64,000 nucleotides of DNA from Catalinimonas niigatensis (GCF_030506285.1 NZ_CP119422.1:682001-746000); one strand, 5' to 3'; positions 8,529 through 18,171 are shown, counted from the stretch's first letter. Numbers and translations are program-made. Notes: generated from the letters alone by a model not told the origin.

Positions 8529-10169
8529 GTGTTATACATCAAAACGTGTCTTTTAGGTTTCTGTTTCTTCATTAGTTTTAGCCCCACTATTGCCCAGTTT
8601 TACCCTAGTCTTAACAGAATTGATGCGCTTCATTATACATTTGAAATTGAAGTAAATGACAAGAATAATCAAATTACAGGTGTTTCCAGTCTTTTATTCA
8701 GAGTAAAAAAACATGCCTTAGACACTCTTATTCTTGATTTCATTTCAAAAGATGAAAAGGGTACTGGAATGCAGGTTAAAGAAGTTAAACTCAACGAGAA
8801 TATCCTGGTTTTTAGTCAACAAACAGAGCATCTCAGTATATTTCTGAGTGATCCTCTAGATAAAGACTATATCGGCACATTGCATGTCAAATACCAGGGG
8901 ATACCCGCAGATGGTTTGATTATTTCAGAAAATGAGTACGGTGACCGTACTTTTTTTGGTGATAACTGGCCGAACCGGGCAAGGTATTGGTTACCCGTGA
9001 TTGACCATCCATCTGATAAAGCTACCAGTGAATTTAAGATCATTGCACCTGAACATTACAAAGTCATCGCCAATGGGATTTTAAGAGAAGAGTCTTTTTT
9101 AGATATGTCTTTCGGAGAAAAAAAGAAACTCACTCATTGGGTCAGTAGCCAGCCCATTCCTACAAAAGCTATGGTCTTCGGAGCAACTCACTTTGCCGTA
9201 TTGTATGAGAAACCTGTGTTCAACATACCTGTTCAGCATTGGGTTTACGCTGATAACCGTGAAAACAGTTTTGGTGACTTTGAACCTACGGCCAATATCC
9301 TGCACTACTTTAGTAAGTATATAGGAGATTATCCTTATGAAAAACTGGCCAACGTAGAGTCAAAGACCAAATATGGGGGAATGGAAAATGCTTCCAACAT
9401 CTTCTATAATGAGCTTGTAGTAGACGGAAATCATACGATTGAGGGTCTCATTGCACATGAAATTGCGCATCAATGGTTTGGTAATGCTGTCTCAGAAAAG
9501 TCATGGGAGCATATATGGTTGAGTGAAGGGTTTTCTACCTATTTGTCACATATGTATATTGAGCATACTTATGGAGAGGATAGCTTAAGAAGTCTTTTGA
9601 AAAATGATAAAAATAGAATATTTTCTTACTATCGTAAAGCTCCCTCTTCAGCAGTAATTAATACTACTGAAACGAATCTTTTCCTGTTTCTCAATGCTAA
9701 CTCCTACCAAAAAGGCTCATGGTTTTTGCACATGCTACGCCAAAAACTCGGAGATGAGATATTTCAAAAAGGGATTCGTTCTTTTTATAAGCTAAAGTGC
9801 CATAGTAGTGCTGATACAGAAGATTTCAAGCAGATCATGGAAAAGGTATCCGAACAGTCTCTGACTCAGTTTTTTGACCAATGGCTATATAAAGCTGGTC
9901 ATCCAGTGATTGAAGGAACATGGAAATTTTCTGGAATAAGCAAAAAGTTAAAAATTGATCTTGAACAAATTCAGAAGAATGGAGAATTGTATTACTTACC
10001 TTTAGAAGTTGGCGTTTATTATGCAGACGAAGAAAAGCCGGAAATCCTTACCTTTCATTTAAAACAAAAAACCAGTAGTTTTTCTTTTAAGCTGAAATCA
10101 CAACCAAAAGCAATAGTTTTAGACCCTAACGTAAAAGTGCTCATGGACACTCATTTTGTAAACAAATGA
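8529..10169 (+). CDS. Secreted M1-family zinc aminopeptidase
   Basis: A 546-residue gluzincin. A cleavable signal peptide (residues 1-22, ending near TIAQ) is followed by the N-terminal beta domain, the exopeptidase motif GGMEN (283-287), and the zinc site HEIAHQWFG starting at His310, with the third ligand Glu in WLSEGFSTY. It removes N-terminal amino acids from peptides, probably in the periplasm. It is shorter than full M1 enzymes such as PepN because the long C-terminal helical domain is reduced. The start codon is GTG; no ATG lies nearby in frame. Its last 19 bp overlap the convergent DUF92-type gene. Confidence 0.92.
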   Translation: MLYIKTCLLGFCFFISFSPTIAQFYPSLNRIDALHYTFEIEVNDKNNQITGVSSLLFRVKKHALDTLILDFISKDEKGTGMQVKEVKLNENILVFSQQTEHLSIFLSDPLDKDYIGTLHVKYQGIPADGLIISENEYGDRTFFGDNWPNRARYWLPVIDHPSDKATSEFKIIAPEHYKVIANGILREESFLDMSFGEKKKLTHWVSSQPIPTKAMVFGATHFAVLYEKPVFNIPVQHWVYADNRENSFGDFEPTANILHYFSKYIGDYPYEKLANVESKTKYGGMENASNIFYNELVVDGNHTIEGLIAHEIAHQWFGNAVSEKSWEHIWLSEGFSTYLSHMYIEHTYGEDSLRSLLKNDKNRIFSYYRKAPSSAVINTTETNLFLFLNANSYQKGSWFLHMLRQKLGDEIFQKGIRSFYKLKCHSSADTEDFKQIMEKVSEQSLTQFFDQWLYKAGHPVIEGTWKFSGISKKLKIDLEQIQKNGELYYLPLEVGVYYADEEKPEILTFHLKQKTSSFSFKLKSQPKAIVLDPNVKVLMDTHFVNK

Positions 10170-11473
10170 TGTAAAGCAAATGCAAAGAGTACTGCGAATA
10201 GTATGCTGAAAAAGTTTACAGTATGGTTATTCATGAAACCTTTTTTCTGAAGACTGGCACCCAATATCGAGTCAGTCATATTTCCCGCAATTCCAGCCAT
10301 GAAGATGATTAAAAAAGCTTGAACATCTGCTTGAAATATAAAGTACAGCGACCCCATTCCTAGACTTGCCATTACACCACCGATACTTCCTTCCCAACTA
10401 ACAGAACCATCCTCTCCCCTCACTCCTTTCTGTAAACTTAATATGTTGATAAATTTACTGCCGTATATGTTTCCTAATTCTGACGATACCGTATCTGACA
10501 ATGCTGCTGCGAAACTGGCCGCCATCAATATTTGATATAATTCTGTATTTTTTGAAAAAGTGATAGCCAGGATGGATACTAAAGTAGCTACCCCGGCATT
10601 GGCCAATACATTGGGATAACTCCTCTTTCCCTTGTTTTCTTCTTCTACCCCCATTCTTCTTTTCTCATGTTTTTTCCAGATAGAAACAGCTGTACCTAAA
10701 ATAAAAAAAGAGAACATCATCAGTAAACCGATCCAACCGAAAGCGATCATCAAAATGAAAGTAATCATTCCGCCAATAGCAGCTCCGGGAAAAGTGATTT
10801 TGTTGGTTAGAACACTAAATGCTGAGAGCAACAAAGCAGTTAATAAATAAAGAAAAAGCTTATCAGGAAGGACAAGACTGCCATTATGAATAGCTTGATA
10901 CAAGTAATAAGCTGAAAACCCTCCACTAAGCGGTACTATCAGATTATCATCTATGATACCTGGAATACTTTCCCAAAGTGCAGCAAATAATGATGCTCCC
11001 AAAATAATCCAAAACCAATGAATCCAAGAGGTATCAAACCTGAGCGAATTTGGTAAAAAAGACAAAAGTAGAAGCGTCAAAAAAGTGGCAAAGGTTATGA
11101 ATCCTAAACATCCTTCCCAGGTCTTTCTTTTATTCCACAATACTGGGTGTTTGCCCCAGTAGCGTCCAATTAAATTGGCAAATCCATCTCCAAAAGCCAT
11201 AATTCCCCAGGAAATAACTAAAAAAATGGGTTGCTGAAAGAAAATGATGGAAAGCAGGCATAATACTGCCGGATATAAAACAAGCCCGGGAGAGAAGCCT
11301 GTGATTTGATCAATTTCCCTTTCAAGATTTCGCCTTGTGATATTCGGTAATAAAAACAAATTAAAAAGTAAGGCTAAAAAACACGTGATAGTAATTATCC
11401 CCATATGCACTCTACCTATAAGTAAGGCAAATATGACCATACTGATATGGACTAATTTTCTTCTATTTTCCAA
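10151..11473 (-). CDS. Two-domain membrane protein: dolichol/phytol-kinase-like domain fused to DUF92
   Basis: A 440-residue polytopic membrane protein with two recognisable halves. Residues 1 to about 200 resemble the dolichol kinase / phytol kinase (VTE5, SEC59) and CDP-diglyceride synthase group, with RRKLVHIS at the N-terminus, AFGDGFANLIGR near 92-103 and the KTWEG motif near 115. Residues from about 205 resemble DUF92 (VTE6, TMEM19), with FPGAAIGG near 228, RSYPNVLANAGVAT and GEDGSVSWEGSIGG. Plant VTE5 phosphorylates phytol and VTE6 phosphorylates phytyl phosphate. By analogy this protein may phosphorylate an isoprenoid alcohol twice, salvaging it to a diphosphate; that is inference. 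It is a single gene overlapping the aminopeptidase gene tail to tail. Confidence 0.82.
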   Translation of the reverse strand: MENRRKLVHISMVIFALLIGRVHMGIITITCFLALLFNLFLLPNITRRNLEREIDQITGFSPGLVLYPAVLCLLSIIFFQQPIFLVISWGIMAFGDGFANLIGRYWGKHPVLWNKRKTWEGCLGFITFATFLTLLLLSFLPNSLRFDTSWIHWFWIILGASLFAALWESIPGIIDDNLIVPLSGGFSAYYLYQAIHNGSLVLPDKLFLYLLTALLLSAFSVLTNKITFPGAAIGGMITFILMIAFGWIGLLMMFSFFILGTAVSIWKKHEKRRMGVEEENKGKRSYPNVLANAGVATLVSILAITFSKNTELYQILMAASFAAALSDTVSSELGNIYGSKFINILSLQKGVRGEDGSVSWEGSIGGVMASLGMGSLYFIFQADVQAFLIIFMAGIAGNMTDSILGASLQKKGFMNNHTVNFFSILFAVLFAFALHHLFTK

Positions 11474-11610
11474 GCCCGAAGGATACTACAAATACCTTTA
11501 AATTATGCTATAATTAAATTGATTGTCTTCAATTAAATATTACATTATTAAAATAATATTAAATATTATTTTAAAAGTACAATTAATGATCTCATTTTTA
11601 CAAAAATTTG

Positions 11611-12444
11611 ATGATTATGGAATACTTACTTAAAGCTAATTTAAATCGCTTATTGTCAATAGGTATAACTTCTCTTCTGGTATTATCAGCATGCAAGGAA
11701 GAAGACGTCGCAGTGGGTGATCCTTCTATTGTTTCTTTTGCATTAGCCCAGGATGCCAGCAAAGAAGGAGATGGAATAGTAAAGGTACTGATCAATTTAG
11801 ACAAAGCGCAAAATACAGAAACAGTAATTCATTTTAAAGTAGACGGCAATGCTACCGCCTTTTCTTCTATCCCTACCCAAGCAGATTATGAGTTGCTTAG
11901 TGATTCACCGCTTGTGATTAAAAAAGGTGAAACCAGCACTGCAATTGAGATAAAACTCATTGAAGATCATGATTTTGAACAACAATTTGAAAATCTCATT
12001 CTTAGCCTTGATGGTATTCTGGAAGGAAATGCCATTTTGAGTTCTGACTTCCGAAAATTAACGCATGTACATGAAATAGAAGAAAATGATTATCTGCTTT
12101 TTTTGGAATGGGAGTCAGAACAAGAAGTAGATCTCAATATGTTCATTGAAATGCCCAACAAAAGTCTGTTATCCGCCAATAGTGAAAGGGGATTTGAGGA
12201 AATTACAATGATCAATGTCAAAGATCAGGAACAATACTTTGTTGATATCTGGTATAATAGTGGGGAAAGTCAGGTAAGTTATCAACTTAAGAGTTTGAAT
12301 GCTGGAGAGAAAGAGAAAAAGATCTTAGTTGATGGCATATTTAGTACTGATCTTACCAGCAAAAATTCTAGCAGTATTCCTGACCAATCTTATCAAGACT
12401 TTCTGATGATTAAAAAAGGACGAGAATTAATAGTGTTGAAATGA
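11611..12444 (+). CDS. Lipoprotein with Calx-beta-like domain
   Basis: A protein of about 277 residues with a lipoprotein signal peptide: a hydrophobic stretch ends in the lipobox LSAC near residue 28-31, followed by acidic residues. The region around residues 42-130 (KEGDGIVKVLINLDKAQNTE, then HDFEQQFENLILSL) resembles a Calx-beta-type immunoglobulin-like fold, common in Bacteroidota surface proteins. The remainder is unrecognised and may be a second beta domain. The start could be ATG 11611 or ATG 11617, with TTG 11608 also in frame. A bidirectional hairpin follows the stop. Function is unknown. Confidence 0.7.
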   Translation: MIMEYLLKANLNRLLSIGITSLLVLSACKEEDVAVGDPSIVSFALAQDASKEGDGIVKVLINLDKAQNTETVIHFKVDGNATAFSSIPTQADYELLSDSPLVIKKGETSTAIEIKLIEDHDFEQQFENLILSLDGILEGNAILSSDFRKLTHVHEIEENDYLLFLEWESEQEVDLNMFIEMPNKSLLSANSERGFEEITMINVKDQEQYFVDIWYNSGESQVSYQLKSLNAGEKEKKILVDGIFSTDLTSKNSSSIPDQSYQDFLMIKKGRELIVLK

Positions 12445-12464
12445 TTTTTTTGTAGCAAAAGTTG

Positions 12465-12495
12465 AGGGTTGTCATGGCTGACAACCCTTATTTTA
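12465..12495. terminator. Bidirectional terminator between convergent genes
   Basis: A perfect 10-bp stem, AGGGTTGTCA and TGACAACCCT, with a 4-nt loop (12475-12478), followed on the plus strand by TATTTTAT. It sits between the stop codons of the lipoprotein gene and the isomerase-like gene and can serve both. Confidence 0.8.
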
Positions 12496-13413
12496 TACTT
12501 TAAAATCGTCTACTTCTGCATAAGCATTAATGAGTTTTACTTCTCCTTCTTTGCCTGGCATAGAATTACCGTGCTCCATACCCATGATATCACGATATCC
12601 CTTATCATAAATATGTTTAAACACGTTTTTATAATTAATCTCACCAGTAGTAGGTTCTTTACGACCGGGATTATCCCCTATCTGAAAGTAAGCAATCTCA
12701 TCCCAGGTCAAATCAATATTTTGAATGATATGCCCTTCATTTTTCTGCATATGGTAAATATCATAAAGAATTTTGCAAGAAGGACTATTGACGGCTTTAC
12801 AAATCAAATAAGTTTGATCTGATGTGCGAAGAAACAAATCCGGGGTATCGCTGAGCGGTTCAAGTACCATTACCAATCCATGCGGTTCAAAGATTTCAGC
12901 TCCCTTCCGAAGTGCTTCAACTACGTGAGCAGTTTGGATTCCTATCGGTAAGTTGCGTTGGAAGTTTCCGGGAACCACAGTCATCCACTTTGCATTTACT
13001 CTTTTGGCTACTTCTACCGCTCTTTTACAGCCTTCTAAAAAAATATCTATAAACTCTTGTTTTCCTTCTGAGAGAGAATTTTGAGAATTACCGCCTTTAT
13101 CAATTACAAATACTCCCATCTCCATACCCCGCTTAGCCAATGTATCTCCGATTTTGCTTTGCATCTCAGGAGTACGCCCCATCATACCATTATCTTCAAG
13201 AGCCATAAATCCAGTATCTGCCATAAAGTTGAGCTGATCAATAGGATCTTTACCTGCATGGCTCTCAAACATCCCAAAGTGGGGGGCATATTTCAATTTA
13301 AAATCATGTTTTTCCACTGGATCAGCTGCATTCCTACCATAAGAAATAATAGGGCTACTTACCGCAGCTCCACCCAAAGCTATCCCTGACTTGACAAAAT
13401 CTCGTCGCTTCAT
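12493..13413 (-). CDS. Hydroxypyruvate isomerase-like TIM-barrel protein, twin-arginine exported
   Basis: A 306-residue sugar-phosphate isomerase/epimerase-family (xylose-isomerase-like TIM barrel) protein. The N-terminus MKRRDFVKSGIALGGAA is a twin-arginine signal, so it is expected in the periplasm, as usual for Bacteroidota members of this family. The barrel segments include MVLEPLSDTPDLFL near 190-203 and YDIYHMQKNEGH near 218-229, which provide metal-binding Glu, Asp and His as in hydroxypyruvate isomerase and related epimerases. Substrate cannot be assigned. It is a single gene that shares a terminator with the convergent lipoprotein gene. Confidence 0.85.
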   Translation of the reverse strand: MKRRDFVKSGIALGGAAVSSPIISYGRNAADPVEKHDFKLKYAPHFGMFESHAGKDPIDQLNFMADTGFMALEDNGMMGRTPEMQSKIGDTLAKRGMEMGVFVIDKGGNSQNSLSEGKQEFIDIFLEGCKRAVEVAKRVNAKWMTVVPGNFQRNLPIGIQTAHVVEALRKGAEIFEPHGLVMVLEPLSDTPDLFLRTSDQTYLICKAVNSPSCKILYDIYHMQKNEGHIIQNIDLTWDEIAYFQIGDNPGRKEPTTGEINYKNVFKHIYDKGYRDIMGMEHGNSMPGKEGEVKLINAYAEVDDFKV

Positions 13414-13515
13414 AGGTTGTGTATCAATTAGGTTAAATAAAAACTTTGAGGCTAAAGATAGTCTATTTTGCTAAAATGATAAAGCTTCTATTGAGGGAGG
13501 AATTGAAACTAATCC

Positions 13516-14090
13516 ACTATGCACTGAAAGTACATAAGTTTGTCTCAGAATGAAGTTCTCTCTCAAGAATAACATTATCACTATTGCTATTAGAAGGACC
13601 CCGATGATGTTCAAGATATTCCTGCACTATCTCATCGCTGATATTGCACGTACTCCACACACCATATCCTATTCCCCAGAAATACATACCCCACCGGGGT
13701 GCCGACCAATAGCGCTTACTGAGTTGTGGAAATTCTTCCTGCGGCTGGGCGGCCGCTTGAAGCCTTCGCGATGTTCTGCCTTTCAAGCCTTTTACCAAAT
13801 TGCTGATACTTTTAGAGGGAGGATATTCATTATGTATATAATCTTTACTGACGACTCCTTTCAGTATTCTGACATCCTCCACATCACAAATTTGCTTGAT
13901 CAGACGGTTCGTCGCGATCGCGACAGCGGATTTGAACCTCTCTAAGCACATGATAGCGGTATTTTGTGATCCATACAATGTGAGCGGTCAGTCAGGACAA
14001 CGTATGTCCACCACGCCTTTGTTTCTTAATCATAGAGTAAATTTACAAAGGTGTGTAGCAACTAAAATTCTTGCACTAAAAGTGCATAGT
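13516..14090 (-). mobile_element. Degenerate IS200/IS605-like element
   Basis: A decayed IS200-type element bounded by a perfect 10-bp inverted repeat, ACTATGCACT at 13516-13525 and its complement at 14081-14090. Each end contains a small hairpin, TGCACT-AAA-AGTGCA at 14072-14086 and an imperfect version at 13520-13534, as expected for the subterminal palindromes of the family. The span of about 575 bp is slightly short of a typical IS200-like element. It contains one broken tnpA and no tnpB. Confidence 0.72.
13517..14033 (-). pseudogene. Broken IS200-type TnpA (HUH Y1 transposase)
   Basis: Reading leftward from ATG 14033 the start of an IS200 TnpA is clear (RRGGHTLS, stop, LTAHIVWITKYRYHVLREV). 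It then changes frame and continues as LIKQICDVEDVRILKGVVSK, SISNLVKGLKGRTSRRLQ, RYW and GVWSTCNISDEIVQEYLEHH. Defects: an internal TGA, a frameshift near 13935, loss of bases at the HUH site (DYIHNEYPPS where two histidines separated by one hydrophobic residue are expected), and an insertion of about five codons (AAAQP) before EEFPQL. The catalytic-tyrosine region EYLEHH remains. The element cannot move by itself. Confidence 0.85.
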
Positions 14091-14114
14091 TTTAACTAAC
14101 GATTGTGACCAATA

Positions 14115-14143
14115 AAAAGCCACCCAAGTAATGGGTGGCTTTA
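14115..14143 (-). terminator. Rho-independent terminator of the subtilase gene
   Basis: A 10-bp stem, AAGCCACCCA and TGGGTGGCTT, with loop AGTAA, lies about 28 bp beyond the subtilase stop. On the minus strand it is followed by a short T-rich run (TTTTTATT). Confidence 0.85.
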
Positions 14144-14170
14144 TAATCTTAGATATTTTAAAAAATCAGT

Positions 14171-15784
14171 TTATTTACTTTCTCTCTTGATCTGATAAGA
14201 TTCAGCAAGTTTTACTGCTTCATAAGCATTCACTACGCCACCTGTAGTACTTAAACTTTCAAAATTCACCAGTTTGCCTTCTTCTCCGGGACGATTCACT
14301 TTTAGTTTTTCAAATTTAACGGTTGAATCAAGAATAATTTGCTTGATTTGTTCAGCCTTTAAGTCGGGATAATAAGACATCACCAGCGCAGCAATTCCAG
14401 CAGTAACCGGTGAAGCCATACTAGTACCACTATTACTCTGGTATTTTTGGTTGGGAGTAGTTGAATAAAGATCTACCCCTGGAGCAAAAACATCCACACT
14501 CTTCTTTCCATAATTTGAGAATTCAGCCACAAAATTTTCTTCACCTTTCCAGGACGATGCACCAACTTCAATCCAATTGGTAGCTACTTTTTTAGAACTT
14601 TCATACTGGCGGGTTGGAAAATTGGATACCTGGTCAATGTCATCACTGCTATTTCCAGCGGCATGTACTAGCAACACCCCTTTTGACTCAGCATACTTTA
14701 CTGCTTTATCTACTGCTTCTTTTTCAGGAGAATAAGATTTGCCAAAGCTCATATTGATCACTTTAGCCCCATTGTCTACTGCATAATAAATGGCATTAGC
14801 AATGTCTTTATCTCTTTCGTCCCCATTGGGTACTGCACGTATGGCCATAATTTCTACATTCTCAGCAATCCCTTCCATCCCTAATTGATTTCCACGATTA
14901 GCAGCGATAATTCCAGCTACATGGGTTCCATGATTTGAATCAGGACCATTGACATCATTATTACCGTAATATTTTTCTGATACATCTTCATAATTATCCC
15001 CTACGATATGTCTTGGATCAAACTCCGGATTATATCCATATTCCAATGCACTGCTATAGTGTTCTTCATATTCTTCAAATTGCTCTTTGCTAAAACCCAT
15101 AGAAAGTGCATATTCCATGATTGAGATTGAAGTCTGAACAATCTCATCCTCAGAATTTATTTCTTGCAATGCATCCATTGTTACTTCTTCTACATCCAGA
15201 TAGGCTTCTAAAAGCTTGGAAGAACGATTATAGCTCTCTGCAAAAAACTTAAAGCCAGAGTATTGCTGCTCCATTTCTGCACGTTTCTGCTCATAAGACG
15301 TCATAATTTCTTCGTAGTAAGCACGCTCTTTTTTAGGAATATCCTCTAAAGAAACGCCTTCATACTTCTTTTTGAGCTTTACATATTCACGTGTAACCTC
15401 GTATGTATCATGATCAACATTGGAGCCATCAGTTCCACCAATAAAATTCCAGCCATTTACATCATCTACATATCCGTTTCCATCATCATCTTTGCCATTG
15501 CCCGGTATTTCATCTGTATTGACCCACACTTTACCTTGCAGATCTTCATGTTCAATATCAACACCTGAATCAATCACAGCGACAATGACTTTTTTTGAAT
15601 TACGTCCTTTCAAAAAGTCATAGGCTTTTTCAGTGCTGACACCTTGCACATAATAATTTTCTGCATCCAGGTTAAACCAGTTGGTAGGGGCCGCATCCAG
15701 AGAATCTTTAGGTGGATCTGTTGCTAAAGCAAAAGAGGCAGGGATACAAAATACAAATGCTAGAAATAAATGCTTGATCTTCAT
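14171..15784 (-). CDS. Secreted S8-family serine peptidase (subtilase) with large insertion
   Basis: A 537-residue subtilisin-type protease. I chose ATG 15784 because it directly precedes a clear signal peptide (MKIKHLFLAFVF ending near ALAT); an open frame extends 8 codons upstream. The catalytic triad is present: Asp in VIDSGVDIEHE (about residue 72), His in NHGTHVAGI and Ser in GTSMASPV. Between Asp and His there is an unusual highly charged, helix-rich insertion of about 170 residues (around 110-280). Such insertions occur in other Bacteroidota subtilases, from memory. It is probably a periplasmic or secreted protease. No C-terminal secretion (T9SS) domain is evident. Confidence 0.93.
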   Translation of the reverse strand: MKIKHLFLAFVFCIPASFALATDPPKDSLDAAPTNWFNLDAENYYVQGVSTEKAYDFLKGRNSKKVIVAVIDSGVDIEHEDLQGKVWVNTDEIPGNGKDDDGNGYVDDVNGWNFIGGTDGSNVDHDTYEVTREYVKLKKKYEGVSLEDIPKKERAYYEEIMTSYEQKRAEMEQQYSGFKFFAESYNRSSKLLEAYLDVEEVTMDALQEINSEDEIVQTSISIMEYALSMGFSKEQFEEYEEHYSSALEYGYNPEFDPRHIVGDNYEDVSEKYYGNNDVNGPDSNHGTHVAGIIAANRGNQLGMEGIAENVEIMAIRAVPNGDERDKDIANAIYYAVDNGAKVINMSFGKSYSPEKEAVDKAVKYAESKGVLLVHAAGNSSDDIDQVSNFPTRQYESSKKVATNWIEVGASSWKGEENFVAEFSNYGKKSVDVFAPGVDLYSTTPNQKYQSNSGTSMASPVTAGIAALVMSYYPDLKAEQIKQIILDSTVKFEKLKVNRPGEEGKLVNFESLSTTGGVVNAYEAVKLAESYQIKRESK

Positions 15785-15917
15785 TCGACTTATAAGTTTA
15801 AACCACAAAATAAGTAAAAAATTTCGTCAATTTTTCTCACCTTGAAATTTTTACAAGCAATTCTAAGTTTTTGGAATTAGCTTAGTAATTTTCAATTCCG
15901 ATTAAAGAAATTAACGA

Positions 15918-18146
15918 ATGTGTAACACAAAAAAATACAAAAAGCTCTTAACTTACCTAATTTTTTTTTTCCTAAGCAGTCAACAAATACTGCTGGCTCA
16001 GCAACATACCTACGAAAACTTACGTGAAGCTCTTTTTTCTTCCGCTCAGCTGGTTGGTGATAGCGGTCCAAAAAGTATCAATTGGATTGACAATGGAGAA
16101 CGTTTTTCATTCATAGAAACTACTGAAGAAGGTAAGCAGCTTATTAAAACCCATAATCCCAAGAATGGTAAAGAAGAAGTAGTGTTTGATGCCAGTGATG
16201 TTACTTTTCCTGACAGCAACGAGCCTTTTACCTACCGTTCTTTTCAGTGGTCAAAAGACTCAAAATATATTCTGTTTCAAACCAAATTCAATCCTATCTG
16301 GCGTAATTCCGGCAATGCTGATTATTATTATTATTCGGTAGACGATAAAAGCTTAAAATTAGTAGCTGAAAAGGCTTTTACTGCTGAAGTTTCTCCCGAT
16401 GGGACTAAAGTTGGTTATGGACGTAATGGAAATCTTTTTGTTTATGATTTTGCTACTGGAAAAGATACCCAGCTTACTTTTGATGCAAAAGACCAGATCT
16501 ATAATGGCCGATTTGGCTGGGCTTATGAGGAGGAATTTGGCCTGGTGCAGGCATGGAAATGGTCACCCGATAGTCGCTTTATTGCTTACTGGCAATCTGA
16601 TGAATCCAAAGTGCCTATTTACCTGATTTCTGACTATAGCGACCAGCATCCTGAGTACCAAAAAATTCCTTATCCCAAAGTAGGAGACACTAATCCTACG
16701 GTAAAGGTAGGAGTCATTGACCTGCAGGACAACAGCCAGCAATGGATGGATACGGAACTGGATGGAGGCTACATTCCCCGTATATACTGGACATCCGAAA
16801 CAGGGCAATTGGCTGTGGTACATCTTAACCGTGCGCAAACCCATCTTAAACTGTTTTTTCAGGATGTAATTACTGGCAAAGGCAAACTGATCATGGAAGA
16901 AAGATCAGAGGCATGGATAGATGTGTTTGATTTCTTTGCTGGTATAATGGATCTTTTCTTTTTTCCTGAAGACGCTAAAGAGTTTTTCTGGATTTCAGAC
17001 CGCGATGGATGGAGCCACCTCTATCGTTATGATTATCAAGGCAATCTGGTCAACCAGGTGACAAGCGGCGAGTGGGAAGTAGTGCTTGTCCATGCCGTTG
17101 ACTCAAAATCAAAGACTATTTATTATTCCTCCACCGAAGACTCTTCCCTGGATCGTCAACTTTATTCCGTCAATTATCAGGGAAACAAAAAGAAAAAGCT
17201 GACTGATGTAGAAGGAAGACATGCCATTCATATGTCACCCCATGGTAAATATTATTTAGATAAGTATTCCAATATCAATTCGCCTGTCAAAATCGGGTTA
17301 TATAATAACGACGGTAAGTTACTGGAAACTATCGTGGAAAATGCTGAAGTTGAAGCGTATGTAAATCAGCACTTTTATAGTCCTCGGGAATTGTTCAGTT
17401 TTACGACTGAAGGTGGAGTCAAACTAGATGGATATGTAGTGAAGCCCAAAGATTTTGATGAAAATAAAGCTTATCCCTTGGTACTCAATATTTATGGTGG
17501 TCCCGGAGCACAATCGGTATACAATGAATTTGGTACTAATGGATGGGAGCAGTACCTGGCCCAACAAGGCTATGTGGTAGCCAGCATAAACAACAGAGGT
17601 AGCGGGGGCTACGGAAGTGAATTTGAAAAAGGAGTGTACAAGCAGCTGGGCATTCTTGAAAGCGCGGACTTCGTTGCCACCGCAAATTATTTAGCTGAAA
17701 AGTCCTGGGTTGACGTTGAAAATATGGCTATCAGAGGTCACAGTTATGGGGGATACATGTCCAGTTTCACTTCAGTTTATCGTCCGGGAGTGTTCAAAGC
17801 CGCCATCATCGGAGCACCTGTTACGGACTGGCGCCTGTATGATAGTATCTATGCCGAACGATATATGGGTCTTTTAGAGGATAATGAAGATCAATACCTG
17901 GAAAGCTCATCAACCGCACATGCTGCAGATGCAAATGCCAAACTATTCATTGCTCATTCCATGATGGATGAGAACGTACATGCGCAAAATACTTTTCAGT
18001 TTGTCAAAGCACTGATAGATGCCGGAAAAGACCACGAATTACGTATTTATCCTCCCGGAGCACATGGCGTAGCCTACAATGGAGAAAGCTATGTACTGCT
18101 TTACCAGCAGTATACCGATTTCTTAGATAGATATTTAAAAGAGTAG
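15918..18146 (+). CDS. Secreted DPP-IV-type S9 family peptidase
   Basis: A 742-residue prolyl oligopeptidase-family enzyme. After a signal peptide (hydrophobic residues 10-27, ending near LLAQ) comes the eight-bladed DPP-IV N-terminal propeller with the family-typical FGWAYEEEFG (Glu-Glu motif that anchors the free N-terminus of the substrate), then the C-terminal alpha/beta hydrolase domain. The catalytic triad is Ser609 in GHSYGGY, Asp684 in MMDENVH and His716 in GAHGV. It should release X-Pro or X-Ala dipeptides from peptide N-termini. It is followed after about 25 bp by a small membrane-anchored protein gene in the same direction. Confidence 0.95.
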   Translation: MCNTKKYKKLLTYLIFFFLSSQQILLAQQHTYENLREALFSSAQLVGDSGPKSINWIDNGERFSFIETTEEGKQLIKTHNPKNGKEEVVFDASDVTFPDSNEPFTYRSFQWSKDSKYILFQTKFNPIWRNSGNADYYYYSVDDKSLKLVAEKAFTAEVSPDGTKVGYGRNGNLFVYDFATGKDTQLTFDAKDQIYNGRFGWAYEEEFGLVQAWKWSPDSRFIAYWQSDESKVPIYLISDYSDQHPEYQKIPYPKVGDTNPTVKVGVIDLQDNSQQWMDTELDGGYIPRIYWTSETGQLAVVHLNRAQTHLKLFFQDVITGKGKLIMEERSEAWIDVFDFFAGIMDLFFFPEDAKEFFWISDRDGWSHLYRYDYQGNLVNQVTSGEWEVVLVHAVDSKSKTIYYSSTEDSSLDRQLYSVNYQGNKKKKLTDVEGRHAIHMSPHGKYYLDKYSNINSPVKIGLYNNDGKLLETIVENAEVEAYVNQHFYSPRELFSFTTEGGVKLDGYVVKPKDFDENKAYPLVLNIYGGPGAQSVYNEFGTNGWEQYLAQQGYVVASINNRGSGGYGSEFEKGVYKQLGILESADFVATANYLAEKSWVDVENMAIRGHSYGGYMSSFTSVYRPGVFKAAIIGAPVTDWRLYDSIYAERYMGLLEDNEDQYLESSSTAHAADANAKLFIAHSMMDENVHAQNTFQFVKALIDAGKDHELRIYPPGAHGVAYNGESYVLLYQQYTDFLDRYLKE

Positions 18147-18171
18147 TTTTTTATTGATAAAACATTCAGTG

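Noticed and set aside
13550..13945. 131-codon open frame on the plus strand across the IS200 relic
   Set aside because: It is the antisense of clear TnpA homology and has no independent support.
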